A DNA stretch of 64,000 nucleotides from Bog-756 sp963741055 (GCA_963741055.1 CAVUGU010000022.1:1-64000); one strand, 5' to 3'; counted from the stretch's first letter, positions 9,491 to 19,459 are shown. Notes: a model not told the origin generated them from the sequence alone. Numbers and translations are program-made.

Positions 9491-11607
9491 GCGGATGAGT
9501 GCCGGTCCCGTCCTCCGCGCGCGGTGCTCCGGTAACGCCGTGCGAAGGCGAGCGCGTCGGCGCGCTCGACGGCGGTCGGCTCGATACCTCCGTAGGTCAA
9601 GCGCTCGACGAGCGCGGTGTTCGCGAGCAGCGCGTCGTGGTCGGCCGGGTCGGCCCGGGCCAGGCGCTCGCCGTACGCGGTGAAGGTCTCGGCGGCTCGG
9701 CGCGGCAGTCCTCGTTTGGCTCCGCCGCGAGCGAGGTCGCTCGCCACCTGATGCGCCCAGGTCGGGGGACGGTGGCTCCGCCGGCGCACGAGCACCCACC
9801 CGGCGGCTATCACCAGCACCACCGCGCCGATCGGTATCCAGGGAAGGCTCGCGAGCGACCTGGCGACGGCATGTGCGATCACCGATCCCGGCGCAGGGTT
9901 GGCGAGCGGCACCACCGCGGTCGGGTCGAAGTCCTGCCAGCCGTAGCCGGGGAACCAGACCTGCACCCACGCATGGGCGTCCTTTGCCTCCACGTCGTAG
10001 AGATCGGTGATCGGGTTGTAGGAGCCGGGGACGTAGCCGACCGCCTCGCGGGCGGGGATGCCGAGCGAGCGCAGCATGATGACGGTGGCCGTCGAGATCT
10101 GCTCGCAGTACCCCTCCCGTGAGCCGAAGAGGAAGCTGTCGACTGCGTCGGCGCCGGGCGGCAACGGCGGGATGTCGGTGGTGTAGCGCACGTGCGACGA
10201 CATCCACGACTCGATCGCCTCGACCCTGTCGTAGGTCCGCGGTCCGCTGTTCGCCGAAGTGGCGGCTCCGGCCGTGATCTGGCGGGCGAGCGCGGCCACC
10301 TGTGGGTAGGGATGGGGGAGCTGCAGGTCGTGCGTGCGCTCGTTCGGGTCGAGGAACGGAGCGAGGCTGCTCCCTGCGAGCGGACCCTGGCCAGGAAGGG
10401 TGGCCTGCCGCAGCTCGGCGCCGGTCGCCTCGCTGTCGTCGGAGACCACGGTATAGATGGTTCCTGCTCCCATCGACGTCGACGAGACGATGGTCCCGTC
10501 CCCGGGGAGCAGCAGAGTGCGCGATTCGATGTAGACCCGCTCTGCCTCGTCTGCGTGGAAGACGAGGTTGGGTCCGGACTGAGCAAGATAGAAGGTCTGG
10601 ACGTCGAGGGGTCCACCGACCTGCGCGCCGGCCTCGTCGGCGGTCGGCGCGATGGTGAAGGGCGATCCCGGAGGGAGCTCGGGCACAGCCGGTCCCTTGG
10701 CCGGGTTGGCCGCCTGCAGCCAGCTCTGCCCGTTCCACTCGTCGAAGGTCTCGCCGACCCAGAAGTTCGGGCGGCTCGCACGCACTCGCATCACCACCTG
10801 GTTGCCGAGCGTGGTCCGTGCCCCGGTGTCGAGGGACTTGGCGAAGCCGAGGTAACCGCCGACGCCGGTGCGACCCCGAGGGCTCGCCGCGTGGGCCGGC
10901 AGCGAGGCCGAGCCGTCGGTCAGGTTGCTCGGAGTGGTGACGTTCGACCCGACAGACGAGGAAGGGAAGATCAGAGAGGCCGACACCCGTGGCGCAGGGA
11001 GGACCGCGACCAGTGCCACGCCGACCAGGACGACCGCGATCGCGGACATGGCGATCGCGCGCCAGGGAATGCCGTGGATCTCCGCGATCGACTGCCACAT
11101 CGCGACGAGGCCGAAGAGACCACAGGCGGCCCAGGCGATCACGTAGCCGGCGAGGGAAAGGTCGACCGACTGGGCTGCGGCGACGGCCAGCAACGCGGCA
11201 GAGCCGGCCAGCGAGTATGCGACGTCCTTTCGTGCGGGCACGTCGAACGCGTGGGTGCTGAGAACCCACGCGAAGAGGACGGCCAGCGGTGCTTCCACCG
11301 TCGTGATGTCGCCGGGCGTCGCGTCGTGGGTGACCGTCGCGATGAACCAGACGAACCCGCCGACCGCGCAGGCCGCGAGGACGGGCTTCACCGCCGGCCA
11401 GGGGTGGGCGCGCTGCCGGTAGCTGACGACGTTGCCGACCACGGTGGCGGCGATGGTGAAGAGACACATCGCCGCGGAGAGCTCTCCTTGGCTCCAGCAG
11501 GCGGCCGCAGCGACGCAGACCGCAGCCGCCGAGGCGATCCGGAACGGGATCGAGTGCTCGGGTGGACCCGGCCGGTTGGCCTGGACGACCCGTTGCCAGA
11601 GGGTCAT
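9427..11607 (-). CDS. TgpA-like membrane transglutaminase (DUF3488-transglutaminase-DUF4129)
   Basis: 726-residue membrane protein. About six hydrophobic segments fill residues 20-240. An extracytoplasmic transglutaminase-like domain follows, with the Cys-His-Asp elements in SREGYCEQISTATVIMLRSLGIPARE, DAHAWVQVWFPGYGW and DFDPT. One transmembrane helix comes near residue 575, then a DUF4129-like cytoplasmic tail (TAYGERLARADPADHD). It is the last gene of a MoxR-DUF58-TgpA set, a widespread trio whose exact substrate is unknown. ATG 11607 sits in an ATGA that would overlap the DUF58 stop, but as sequenced the two frames are continuous. It converges with the ferredoxin reductase, overlapping by 64 bases. 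Confidence 0.85.
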   Translation of the reverse strand: MTLWQRVVQANRPGPPEHSIPFRIASAAAVCVAAAACWSQGELSAAMCLFTIAATVVGNVVSYRQRAHPWPAVKPVLAACAVGGFVWFIATVTHDATPGDITTVEAPLAVLFAWVLSTHAFDVPARKDVAYSLAGSAALLAVAAAQSVDLSLAGYVIAWAACGLFGLVAMWQSIAEIHGIPWRAIAMSAIAVVLVGVALVAVLPAPRVSASLIFPSSSVGSNVTTPSNLTDGSASLPAHAASPRGRTGVGGYLGFAKSLDTGARTTLGNQVVMRVRASRPNFWVGETFDEWNGQSWLQAANPAKGPAVPELPPGSPFTIAPTADEAGAQVGGPLDVQTFYLAQSGPNLVFHADEAERVYIESRTLLLPGDGTIVSSTSMGAGTIYTVVSDDSEATGAELRQATLPGQGPLAGSSLAPFLDPNERTHDLQLPHPYPQVAALARQITAGAATSANSGPRTYDRVEAIESWMSSHVRYTTDIPPLPPGADAVDSFLFGSREGYCEQISTATVIMLRSLGIPAREAVGYVPGSYNPITDLYDVEAKDAHAWVQVWFPGYGWQDFDPTAVVPLANPAPGSVIAHAVARSLASLPWIPIGAVVLVIAAGWVLVRRRSHRPPTWAHQVASDLARGGAKRGLPRRAAETFTAYGERLARADPADHDALLANTALVERLTYGGIEPTAVERADALAFARRYRSTARGGRDRHSSAQERASASASSKDAPAASSGR

Positions 11608-12577
11608 CGTCGCTCTTCTCGACCGCTCTCGGCGCGGTGGCGCTCTTCTCCTGGTGCGGACCGCACGTGCGAGGCGCCGGCCGAGATCGATCCGGTCCCG
11701 CACGAAGCGGGTCACGTGCCCGCCGTCCTCGTCGGTCCCGAGGACGACGTCCCGGCCCGCCTCCAGCACACCGGAGACCTGTGCCATCGCGCGCTCTGCT
11801 TCGGTCTCCGCCCGGTCGGCGTCGCGGGAGAGGACGAGGTCGACGGTCACCGGTTCGTCCCGCTGCCGTTCGCTCTCGCGGACCATCAGGGTGCCGGCAT
11901 GGGAGGTCACCGGCCAGTGGACCAGCCGGCGCGGATCGCCCGAGGCGTAAGGCCGTACCCCGCGCGGCTCGCCACTGCCGGCGGGCACCCGCTCGGGTGC
12001 GCCTCCTGGGGGATCGTCCCTCCCGAACTCGACCGCGGTCGGGCGTCCCGTCCTCGGGGCGACGTGCAACGGTCGGGCGAGGGGTACCCGGATCTCCTTC
12101 GCCCACCAGAGAATCCCGAACGGGGCACAGGTGGCGAGCTCCACCGCCACCTCATCGAGGACGCCTCGACGAGCGGGGAGGAGCTCCACCTCGGCGGTGC
12201 GCGGGCCGCGCACGGGTCCTCCGGCGCGTGCGAGCGAACCGGTCGGCCGGAGCGGCCGGATCCGAAGCGGGCGGTCGGTGACCAGGGTGATGGAGGTTGG
12301 TCGTCCCGCCTCGCCGTCGGACGGGTTGGCCGTGCACACCGCGGTGGCCTCCCGGATGGCGAACGCGGGCGCGAGCCATCCCGACGAGGAGGACTGCGGC
12401 GAGCAGCGCGCCCACCGCCTGCACCCAGCCCGATCCGCTCGAATGGGCGACGCCGGCCCAGGCCGCCATCACGAGGACGCTGCCGCTCACCGGGGCGAGC
12501 CAGCCGACCGGGTGGAGGTGTCGCCGGAGCGGACGGTCCTCCCGCGACGCGCGGGCGAGCCGTCGGCGCTTGGTCAC
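11604..12577 (-). CDS. DUF58 (VWA-like) protein, frame broken
   Basis: DUF58-family protein of the MoxR set. It has two N-terminal hydrophobic segments (WLAPVSGSVLVMAAWAGVAH; ALLAAVLLVGMA) and the family signature SGEPRGVRPYASGDPRRLVHWP in the middle. GTG 12577 overlaps the MoxR stop (GTGA). The frame changes near 12370, between GMARAR and AFAIREATAVC. After that the frame runs without a stop into TgpA; a second +1 change would end it at the TGA inside ATGA (11606-11604). The total of 3n+2 fits two inserted bases. The protein probably joins the MoxR ATPase and TgpA in a membrane-associated complex. Confidence 0.8.
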
Positions 12578-13560
12578 GTGGTCGGGACGGGCGCCTCGGC
12601 GACGATGCGGGCGACGAGGTCCGGTCCGTCCATGCTCCCGCCGTCTCCGATCAACCGGTGCGAGAGACAGGAGGGCGCGACCTCCTGGATGTCCTGGGGT
12701 GTCACGTAGGGTCTCCCGCGGAGCACCGCATGGGCTTGTGCGCTGCGGATCAGCGAGATCGCCGCACGCGGGCTCGCCCCGAGTCGCACCGCCCCCACGA
12801 TGCGGGTGGCGCGCACGAGCGAGACCGCGTACTCGGCGACCGCGTTCACTACCTGTACCGAGGTGGTGGCATTGATCGCGCGCTGCCACCGTGTGGGGTC
12901 CGACACCGGCGCCAGCACATCGAGTGCGTACCGCCCGCCGTTGTGGAGCACGAGTCGGGTCTCGACCTCCGCGTCGGGGTAACCGATCGAGGTGGAGAGG
13001 CCGAAGCGATCGAGCTGGCTCTCGACCAGCGGGTAGGTGCCGAGCTGTCCGATCGGGTTCTGGGTACCGACCACCAGATGGGGCCGGGGCAGCGGCCACG
13101 ACTCGCCGTCGACGGACACCTGTTGCTCCTCCATGGCCTCGAGCAGAGCCGACTGGGTCCGAGGCGGCGTGCGGTTCATCTCGTCGAGGAGCACCACGTG
13201 TCCGAAGACTGGTCCGGGTCGGAACTCCCACGCGCCCGATTCGGGGGAGAAGACGGTCACGCCGGTGATGTCCGAGGGGAGCAGGTCCGGGTGGCCCTGC
13301 ACGCGGGAGAGCTTGACGCCGAGCGCAGTCGCGAGCGCACGTGCGAGCACGGTCTTGCCGACGCCGGGGACGTCTTCGATCAGCAGGTGGTTCCCCGAGA
13401 GCGCGGCCACGACCGCGGTGGTGACGGCGTCCGGCGTCCCGAGCAGCACTTCGGAGAGCGCGGCGTGCAGCCGTCGCGCCAGGTCGACCGCCTCGTCGAT
13501 CGCGGCTCGCGAGTGCGACGGGACCGACGTCGGCTCGGCCGCCTCGATGCCAGTGCTCAT
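12574..13560 (-). CDS. MoxR-family AAA+ ATPase
   Basis: 328-residue AAA+ ATPase of the MoxR class, thought to act as a chaperone with VWA/DUF58 proteins. Walker A is IEDVPGVGKTVLARALA (residues about 61-77), Walker B VVLLDEMNR, the sensor VVGTQNP, and the arginine-finger region PLVESQLDRF. A helical lid with GASPRAAISLIRSAQAHA follows. ATG 13560 is preferred over upstream in-frame starts because the homology begins after it and a purine-rich GGGGAAG precedes it. It starts the MoxR-DUF58-TgpA operon; a candidate promoter lies 68 bases upstream. Confidence 0.92.
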   Translation of the reverse strand: MSTGIEAAEPTSVPSHSRAAIDEAVDLARRLHAALSEVLLGTPDAVTTAVVAALSGNHLLIEDVPGVGKTVLARALATALGVKLSRVQGHPDLLPSDITGVTVFSPESGAWEFRPGPVFGHVVLLDEMNRTPPRTQSALLEAMEEQQVSVDGESWPLPRPHLVVGTQNPIGQLGTYPLVESQLDRFGLSTSIGYPDAEVETRLVLHNGGRYALDVLAPVSDPTRWQRAINATTSVQVVNAVAEYAVSLVRATRIVGAVRLGASPRAAISLIRSAQAHAVLRGRPYVTPQDIQEVAPSCLSHRLIGDGGSMDGPDLVARIVAEAPVPTT

Positions 13561-13627
13561 GGGTACCCCCGCTTCCCCTGCCTCCGGCGGCCGAGCCGGC
13601 CACGCCGCCGAGCGTGACGGTTCACCC

Positions 13628-13657
13628 ACCCTATGCGTTCTTCCTGTTCGGCGGCAA
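13628..13657 (-). promoter_or_regulatory. Candidate sigma70-type promoter for the moxR operon
   Basis: On the minus strand TTGCCG (13657-13652), an 18-base spacer and TAGGGT (13633-13628) lie between the glpK stop and the moxR start. This fits an actinobacterial housekeeping promoter and would let the MoxR set be expressed apart from the glp operon. It is judged only by hexamer match. Confidence 0.3.
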
Positions 13658-13668
13658 CTTTTCGGACC

Positions 13669-15139
13669 TCAGAAGTCGAGTGCGGAGAGCTCGGGGATGG
13701 TCCGTTCGGCACGGCCGCGTGCCTCGAGCCAGCGGCTCCGGGCGGCTTCACGCACCGTCTCACCGGTGGACGGCTCGACGACTTCCCGAGGCGTATAGGC
13801 GACGGCGACGTCGTCCTCGCCGGACCAGGTGCCGACCGCCATCCCCGCCAGGAATCCGGCGCCGAGGGTGGTCGCCTCGACCACCGGCGCGATCTCGATC
13901 GGTCGCCCGCACGCCTCGGCGAGCGCGCGGGTGAAGACCGGATTGGAGGACATGCCGCCGTCGATCCGCAACGAGTCGACCGGCATGCCCGAGTCGGACT
14001 CGGCGGCCGACAGCAGGTCTGCGCCACGGTGTGCGATGCCTTCGAGGACCGCGCGCACGAGTTCGGGCCGTCCGCTGCCGCGGGTGAGGCCGAGCACCGT
14101 ACCTCGCGCACCGAAGTCCCACACCGGGGTACCGAGACCGAGCAGCGCGGGGACGAACCAGACGTCGCCGGTGTCGTCGCACCGGGCGGCGACCTCGGCC
14201 GACTGTTCGGCCGACTCGAGGACCCCGAGGTCGTCGCGCAACCACTCCACGCAGGTTCCGGCCGACAGCATGATGGCTTCGAGCCCCCAGGTGGTCGTCG
14301 CCTTGCGCCGCCAGGCGATGATCGGGATCGTGCCGGCCGGCCCGCGCGTCGACCGTCCCGGCGAGTCGGGGCCGAGGCACTGGTCGAGCATCCCACCGGT
14401 ACCGAAGGTCGCCTTGGCCTGGCCCGGCCGCGTGCAACCCTGGCCGATGAGCGAGGCCTGCTGATCACCGGCGAGGCCGGCGATGACCGGGGCGCCGTCG
14501 AGCGCGCCGGCCGAGCCGATCGCTCCCGAGGAATCGACGATCTCCGGCAGCACCGCCTCGGGGATGCGGAGGGCCTCCAGTACCTTGCGATTCCAACCCG
14601 TGCCGTCGGCGAGGAGCATCCCGGTCACCCCGGCGTTCGACGCGTCCATCACGTGGAGCTGTCCGTCCGAGAGCGTCCAGGCCACCCAGGTGTCGACCGT
14701 CCCGAAGGCCAGCTCGCCCTTTTCGGCCCGCGATCGATCCGGGTCGGCGGTATCGAGCAGCGCGGCCACCTTGGTCGCCGAGGCGTTCGGCGGGACCCGG
14801 ATCCCCTGACCCTGGAGCTCGAGGCAGGTACCCACCGTCCGCAGGTCCTGCCAACCGAGGCCCGGCCCGACCGGAACGCCGGTCTCTCGTTCCCAGACGA
14901 TGGTCGAGGCGCGCTGGTTGGCGATCCCCACCGCATCCACCTCGCCCGCCTCCGCCAGGGTGCGCGCGGCGACGCCGAGGGCGGCGGCGGCCATGGCGAC
15001 CGGGTCGAATTCGACCAGGCCGGGGAGAGGGGTCGGCCGGGAGGACCGGCACGTGGTGGATGTGGTCGACCGACGCGTCGGGGCGCACCACCGCGCCGCG
15101 TACCCCGGAGGTGCCGACGTCGACGACGAGGACGCTCAC
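13669..15139 (-). CDS. glpK: FGGY carbohydrate kinase, probable glycerol kinase, one frame break
   Basis: Sugar/polyol kinase of the FGGY family, ATP-dependent, with about 490 residues expected. The N-terminal phosphate motif VVDVGTSGVRGAVV lies at the start. After a frame change near 15025 the rest is continuous: DAVGIANQRASTIVWERETG and GLGWQDLRT (glycerol kinase-like), FGTVDTWVAWTL, and the FGGY signature region LRIDGGMSSNPVFTRALAEACGRPIE. Start to stop is 3n+1. GTG 15139 overlaps the stop of the flavoprotein gene (GTGA). Its position in one operon with glpD favours glycerol as substrate, making glycerol 3-phosphate for GlpD. Confidence 0.85.
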
Positions 15140-16641
15140 GGCCAGGCCACCGGGCCGAACGAACTCTCCAGCCCGAGCTTGCCGGGGTTGAGGATCCCGT
15201 GCGGGTCGAGCGTGCGCTTCAGCGCGGAGAGGACCGCGAACCCTCCGCCGAGCGCCTCGCCGAGGAATCGCCCACGGTTGAGACCGATTCCGTGGTGGTG
15301 GCTGATCGCGCCCCCCGCTTCGAGTGTCACTCGGGTCACCTCGTCCCACGCGCGCTCGTAGTAGTGGGCGGCACCCGCTTCCGGCTCGGAGCCGTCCTCG
15401 GCCGGCCGTCCGGCGAAGGTGAAGTAGAGGCACGCGCCGTCGGTGTAGGCGTGGCTCTGGTGCGAGGACGCGACGAGCGTTCCCTCGACCTGTTGGAGCG
15501 CGTCGAGGACCGCCCGGTAGAGGTCGGGGAGGACGGACCACCGCGCGGCGACCTCGGCGGTGTCGACCACGATTCCCGATCGCCACAGCGGCGCGAGCGC
15601 CGACACGTCGTTGCGGTGCTCCAGCCAGCGTGCGACCAGCCCCACGTCGAGCGTCGACGCGTCCCGGCACTCGTCGTCGACCACCGCGAGCGTGGCGTCG
15701 AGGAGTGCGGGGTCCGCCTCGTCGAGCACGATCAGCACGTTCGTGTCGGGGTGTTCGAACGAGCGGGCCGACTCGGTCGCGTCGTAGAGACGGAGGACCG
15801 CGGGCGCGCAGCCTCGCCGCAGGATGCGCCGGCACGCATCGAGTCCCTCGGTGAAGGAGGGGAAGCCGAAGGCGCGCCGATCCTCCGCCTCGGGGACCGG
15901 GTGGACCCGGAAGCGGGCTTCGGTGATCACCCCGAGGACCCCTTCGCTGCCGACGAACATCTGGGTGAGGTCCGGTCCGGTCGCCGAGCGCGGTCCGGAA
16001 CCACCGGTGCGCACCACGCGGCCGTCGGCGAGGACCACCTCGAGTCCGATCACCATGTCCTCGATCTTCCCGTAGCGGTTCGAGTACTGCCCTGCGCCGC
16101 GGCAGGCGAGCCATCCGCCCACGGTCGAGAGATCCATCGACTGGGGCCAGTGACCGAGGGTGAGGGCGTGACGGCGGAGGCCCGCCTCCACCTCGGGCCC
16201 GAAGGTCCCCGCCCGCAGGTCGGCGACGAGCGACTCGGCGTCGAGGTCGGCCAGGCCGGCCAAACCGCAGAGGTCGAGGGCGACGCCGCCGAAGAGTGGC
16301 ACCGAACCCCCACAGACACCGCTGCGACCCCCGGCCGCAGTGACCGGCACGCGTGCCTGGTGACAGAGCGCGAGGACCGCGGCGACCTGAGCGGTGTCGG
16401 TGGGCTTTGCCACCACGGCCGGCCGTGCCGGCACCTGGCCGGCAGCGGCCCACGAGATGGCGAGCGGCCACCAGTCGCGCCCGGCCTCCGCGCGGTCCTC
16501 CTCGCCGGTGGAAACGGTGTCGCACACCTCGTCGAGCCGGCGACACAGAGCCTCGTCGACCATCACCTTCGCTCCGCCGAGGTGGTCGAGGACCGCGCGG
16601 TGGTCCGCATCGATCGGAGTGACCGGAGTGGGTCGTGTCAC
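15136..16641 (-). CDS. FAD-linked oxidase, alkyl-DHAP synthase-like flavoprotein
   Basis: 501-residue flavoprotein of the PCMH/VAO type. The FAD-binding domain is at residues 75-255 (TAAGGRSGVCGGS, LGHWPQSMDLSTVGGWLACRGAGQYSNRYGKIEDMV cut at many conserved Gly, FVGSEGVLGVITEA). The C-terminal domain ends with the HHHGIGLNRG and DPHGILNPGKLG motifs of alkyldihydroxyacetonephosphate synthase relatives. A bacterial role is not settled; M. tuberculosis has a similar flavoprotein gene (Rv2251) near glpD1. GTG 16641 overlaps the glpD stop and its own stop overlaps glpK, so the three are coupled. It may oxidise or condense a glycerol-phosphate-derived ether or hydroxy acid. Confidence 0.85.
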   Translation of the reverse strand: MTRPTPVTPIDADHRAVLDHLGGAKVMVDEALCRRLDEVCDTVSTGEEDRAEAGRDWWPLAISWAAAGQVPARPAVVAKPTDTAQVAAVLALCHQARVPVTAAGGRSGVCGGSVPLFGGVALDLCGLAGLADLDAESLVADLRAGTFGPEVEAGLRRHALTLGHWPQSMDLSTVGGWLACRGAGQYSNRYGKIEDMVIGLEVVLADGRVVRTGGSGPRSATGPDLTQMFVGSEGVLGVITEARFRVHPVPEAEDRRAFGFPSFTEGLDACRRILRRGCAPAVLRLYDATESARSFEHPDTNVLIVLDEADPALLDATLAVVDDECRDASTLDVGLVARWLEHRNDVSALAPLWRSGIVVDTAEVAARWSVLPDLYRAVLDALQQVEGTLVASSHQSHAYTDGACLYFTFAGRPAEDGSEPEAGAAHYYERAWDEVTRVTLEAGGAISHHHGIGLNRGRFLGEALGGGFAVLSALKRTLDPHGILNPGKLGLESSFGPVAWP

Positions 16642-18389
16642 CCGTGATCCGATCCGCGGCCGGAGGCCGCGGCCGCTCGGCGGACGTCCGCGTCGAGGCC
16701 GGCCCGGCGCAGCGCGGCGTGCACCGCGTCGGCGTACGACGTGGACTCGGACGCGAGGCGGGCGTGGTCCCATCCGAGCTCGGGCCCGATGAGCGCGGCG
16801 ACGGCCGGCGCAGCGGCCGCCGCGGCCCTCGCGTCGCGAAGCGACGCCCGCGTCCTCCGGTCGAGCACGTCGGCCACGGTGCGAGCCATCTCGGCTCGTA
16901 CCGCATAGAGCGCCTCGGCGCCGAGGTAGGGGAGACCGGGCACCAGCGACTGGAGCAACTCGGGACGACCATCGGCCACCGCGAGCACCGCCGGGGTCTC
17001 GGTTCCGTAGCGGCCGGCGAGGTGGGCGGCGGCCGAAGAGGCCGGGTCGGTGGGCGAGGGGTCACCCGAGCGGGCCGGTCGTTCGGCGCGGTGGGTTCCC
17101 TGGCCGACCGGCGCGCCGCGGAGCCGCAGGTTCTTCGTCACACACCGACGGCGCCCGCCACCGAGAACCGACACCGCCGCGTCGACGGTGTCCTCGGCCA
17201 TCTTGCGGTAGGTGGTCAGCTTTCCGCCGGTCACGGTCACCACGCCGCTCGGCGAGGTCCGGACCGTGTGGCGCCGCGAGAGGTCGGCGGTCCGTTCGCT
17301 CGGCGCGCGCTTGCCGGCCACCGGGGCGAGCAGCGGGCGGAGCCCCGACCAGATGCCGGTGATGTCGGAGGGCCCGATCGCCTTCGTCGTGACCGCGTTG
17401 GCCGCGTCGAGGAGGTACTCGACGTCCTCGGGCGTGCAGTCGGGCGCGTCGAGCGGCCCGTCCCAGCTGGTGTCGGTCGTGCCGAGGTAGACCTGTTCGC
17501 CCCACGAGACGACGAAGATCGACCGGTGGTCCTGACGGACCGGGATCACCGCCGCGATGTCGCAGGGGAAGGCCTCACAGGGCACGGTGACGTGGATCCC
17601 CTTGGCCGGGCGGATCGAGTGGGGGTCTGCTCCCTCGTCGAGTGAGCGCACCTGGTCGGCCCAGACGCCGGCCGCGTTGATCACCACCGAGGCGCGGATG
17701 GTGAAGGGCTCTCCACCGATCGGCTCGACCCGAGCTCCGGACACCCGATCGTCAGGTCCGCGCTCGAACGCGACCACCGGGCAGTAATTCGCGGCCGCGG
17801 CGCCGTAGTCGAGGACCGCGGTCCGGAGGACGGTGAGGGTCAACCTGGCGTCGTCGGCGCGTGCGTCCCAGTAGAGGAAGCCTTCGAGGAGCTGGTCGGC
17901 GCGGAGCGTGGGAAGGTGCGACAGCGCCTCTTCCTTCGAGATCTTCTGGTGGCGCCTGCCGATGCGGAACCCTCCGGTCAGGTCGTAGAGCCAGAGCGCG
18001 GAGCGGTAGGCGCGGGCGACTCCACGGTTGACCACGCCCGCCCGTCCGAACAGCGGGATCAGAAAGGGGATCGGAGTGACCAGATGAGGCGCGTTGTCGA
18101 GCAGTCGCTGGCGCTCGGCGAGGTTCTCGTAGACCAGCCGGTACTCGTGCTGTTGCAGGTAGCGGATGCCGCCGTGGACGAGCTTCGACGACTTGGAGGA
18201 GGTCCCCGAGGCGAAGTCGTCCTTCTCGACGAGGGCGGTCCGCAGCCCTCGGCTGGCAGCGTCGAGGGCCACGCCTGCCCCGGTGATGCCCCCGCCGACG
18301 ACCAGCACGTCGAATCGCTCCGAGGTCAGGCGCTCGAGCGCTCGCCCGCGGGTGAAAGCGCCCTGCTCTGCACCGTTGCGCGCGGGCAT
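16638..18389 (-). CDS. glpD: Glycerol-3-phosphate dehydrogenase (FAD-dependent)
   Basis: 583-residue respiratory enzyme oxidising glycerol 3-phosphate to DHAP at the membrane and passing electrons to quinone. The FAD Rossmann motif is VVGGGITGAGVALDAASRG (about residues 28-46), followed by GTSSKSSKLVHGGIRYLQQ, the substrate-binding region VINAAGVWADQVR, LGTTDTSWDGPLDAP, and GVVTVTGGKLTTYRKMAEDT. The C-terminal helical domain is present. The gene is intact. It is first in the glpD-flavoprotein-glpK operon and divergent from the PerR-like gene, sharing a 70-base intergenic region with two Fur-type palindromes, so peroxide- or iron-responsive control is possible. Confidence 0.93.
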   Translation of the reverse strand: MPARNGAEQGAFTRGRALERLTSERFDVLVVGGGITGAGVALDAASRGLRTALVEKDDFASGTSSKSSKLVHGGIRYLQQHEYRLVYENLAERQRLLDNAPHLVTPIPFLIPLFGRAGVVNRGVARAYRSALWLYDLTGGFRIGRRHQKISKEEALSHLPTLRADQLLEGFLYWDARADDARLTLTVLRTAVLDYGAAAANYCPVVAFERGPDDRVSGARVEPIGGEPFTIRASVVINAAGVWADQVRSLDEGADPHSIRPAKGIHVTVPCEAFPCDIAAVIPVRQDHRSIFVVSWGEQVYLGTTDTSWDGPLDAPDCTPEDVEYLLDAANAVTTKAIGPSDITGIWSGLRPLLAPVAGKRAPSERTADLSRRHTVRTSPSGVVTVTGGKLTTYRKMAEDTVDAAVSVLGGGRRRCVTKNLRLRGAPVGQGTHRAERPARSGDPSPTDPASSAAAHLAGRYGTETPAVLAVADGRPELLQSLVPGLPYLGAEALYAVRAEMARTVADVLDRRTRASLRDARAAAAAAPAVAALIGPELGWDHARLASESTSYADAVHAALRRAGLDADVRRAAAASGRGSDHG

Positions 18390-18426
18390 GGGCCCAGCCT
18401 GCCACAGGACGCCCGGGCCCCTTTTT

Positions 18427-18456
18427 AACAATGATTGTTGAAAACCAACGATTGGT
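18427..18456. promoter_or_regulatory. Pair of Fur/PerR-type operators
   Basis: Two palindromes stand in the glpD-perR intergenic region: AACAATGATTGTT (18427-18439, 6-1-6) and ACCAACGATTGGT (18444-18456, 5-3-5). They also share a direct motif, CAAyGATTG, 17 bases apart. The first is close to the 7-1-7 AT-rich boxes bound by Fur-family repressors. The second ends four bases before the PerR-like ATG. Autoregulation of the adjacent gene and possibly of glpD is inferred. Confidence 0.6.
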
Positions 18457-18459
18457 GAT

Positions 18460-18939
18460 ATGGTGGAGGTCGTGAAAAGTCCCGAGAGCCTCGCCGAGCT
18501 GTTCCGTGCGACCGGTCGGAAGGTGACCGCGCAGCGGCTCTGCATCTTCCGGGCCCTCCAGGGCGACGAGACCCATCCGTCGGCCGAGTCGGTCCACGCC
18601 ACGGTCAGCAAGGAGATGGAGACGATCTCGCTCAAGACCGTCTATCAGACGCTGCACGATCTCACCGAGCTCGGCGAGATCAACTCGCTCGACGTCGGCA
18701 CCGGCATGACCCGGTTCGACCCCAACGTCGACGATCCCCACCACCACCTGGTCTGCCGTCGCTGTGGCAACGTGCGGGACCTGGCGGTGTCGTTCCCCCC
18801 GTTGAGCATCCCGAAGGGCGCGGAGCTCGGCTTCGAAGTGGGCTCGGCGGAGATCGTCTTTCGCGGGTTGTGCCCCTCGTGTCGCGGTGCGAGAGAGCCG
18901 GTGCTCGACGCGCTGCATGCCGTGGCTCCGGTACCGTGA
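18460..18939 (+). CDS. Fur-family regulator, PerR-like
   Basis: 159-residue metal-dependent repressor of the Fur family. The winged-helix domain fills residues 15-90 (KVTAQRLCIFRALQG, ISLKTVYQTLHDLTELGEI). The hinge carries DPNVDDPHHHLVCRRCGNVRDL with the regulatory His cluster and the first CxxC; the second CxxC is CPSC near 142, giving the structural zinc site. Fur, Zur and PerR cannot be separated strictly by sequence. Linkage to a rubrerythrin-type gene argues for PerR-like peroxide sensing. ATG 18460 lacks a clear ribosome site; GTG 18472 after GGAGG is an alternative. Two Fur-type palindromes sit immediately upstream. Confidence 0.88.
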   Translation: MVEVVKSPESLAELFRATGRKVTAQRLCIFRALQGDETHPSAESVHATVSKEMETISLKTVYQTLHDLTELGEINSLDVGTGMTRFDPNVDDPHHHLVCRRCGNVRDLAVSFPPLSIPKGAELGFEVGSAEIVFRGLCPSCRGAREPVLDALHAVAPVP

Positions 18940-19030
18940 GCGCCCGGTCGACCACTGCGCTCGCCGAGCAGAATCCGACCGCCCCGAACCTTCGCAACAC
19001 CGTCACACCCCCCACCACCCAGAAGGAGCA

Positions 19031-19459
<429 letters not shown>

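Noticed and set aside
10192..16647. Very long open frames on the plus strand opposite the MoxR and glp operons
   Set aside because: They are rich in Arg, Gly and Asp with no known motifs, and lie antisense to clear genes. Open antisense frames are common at this GC content.
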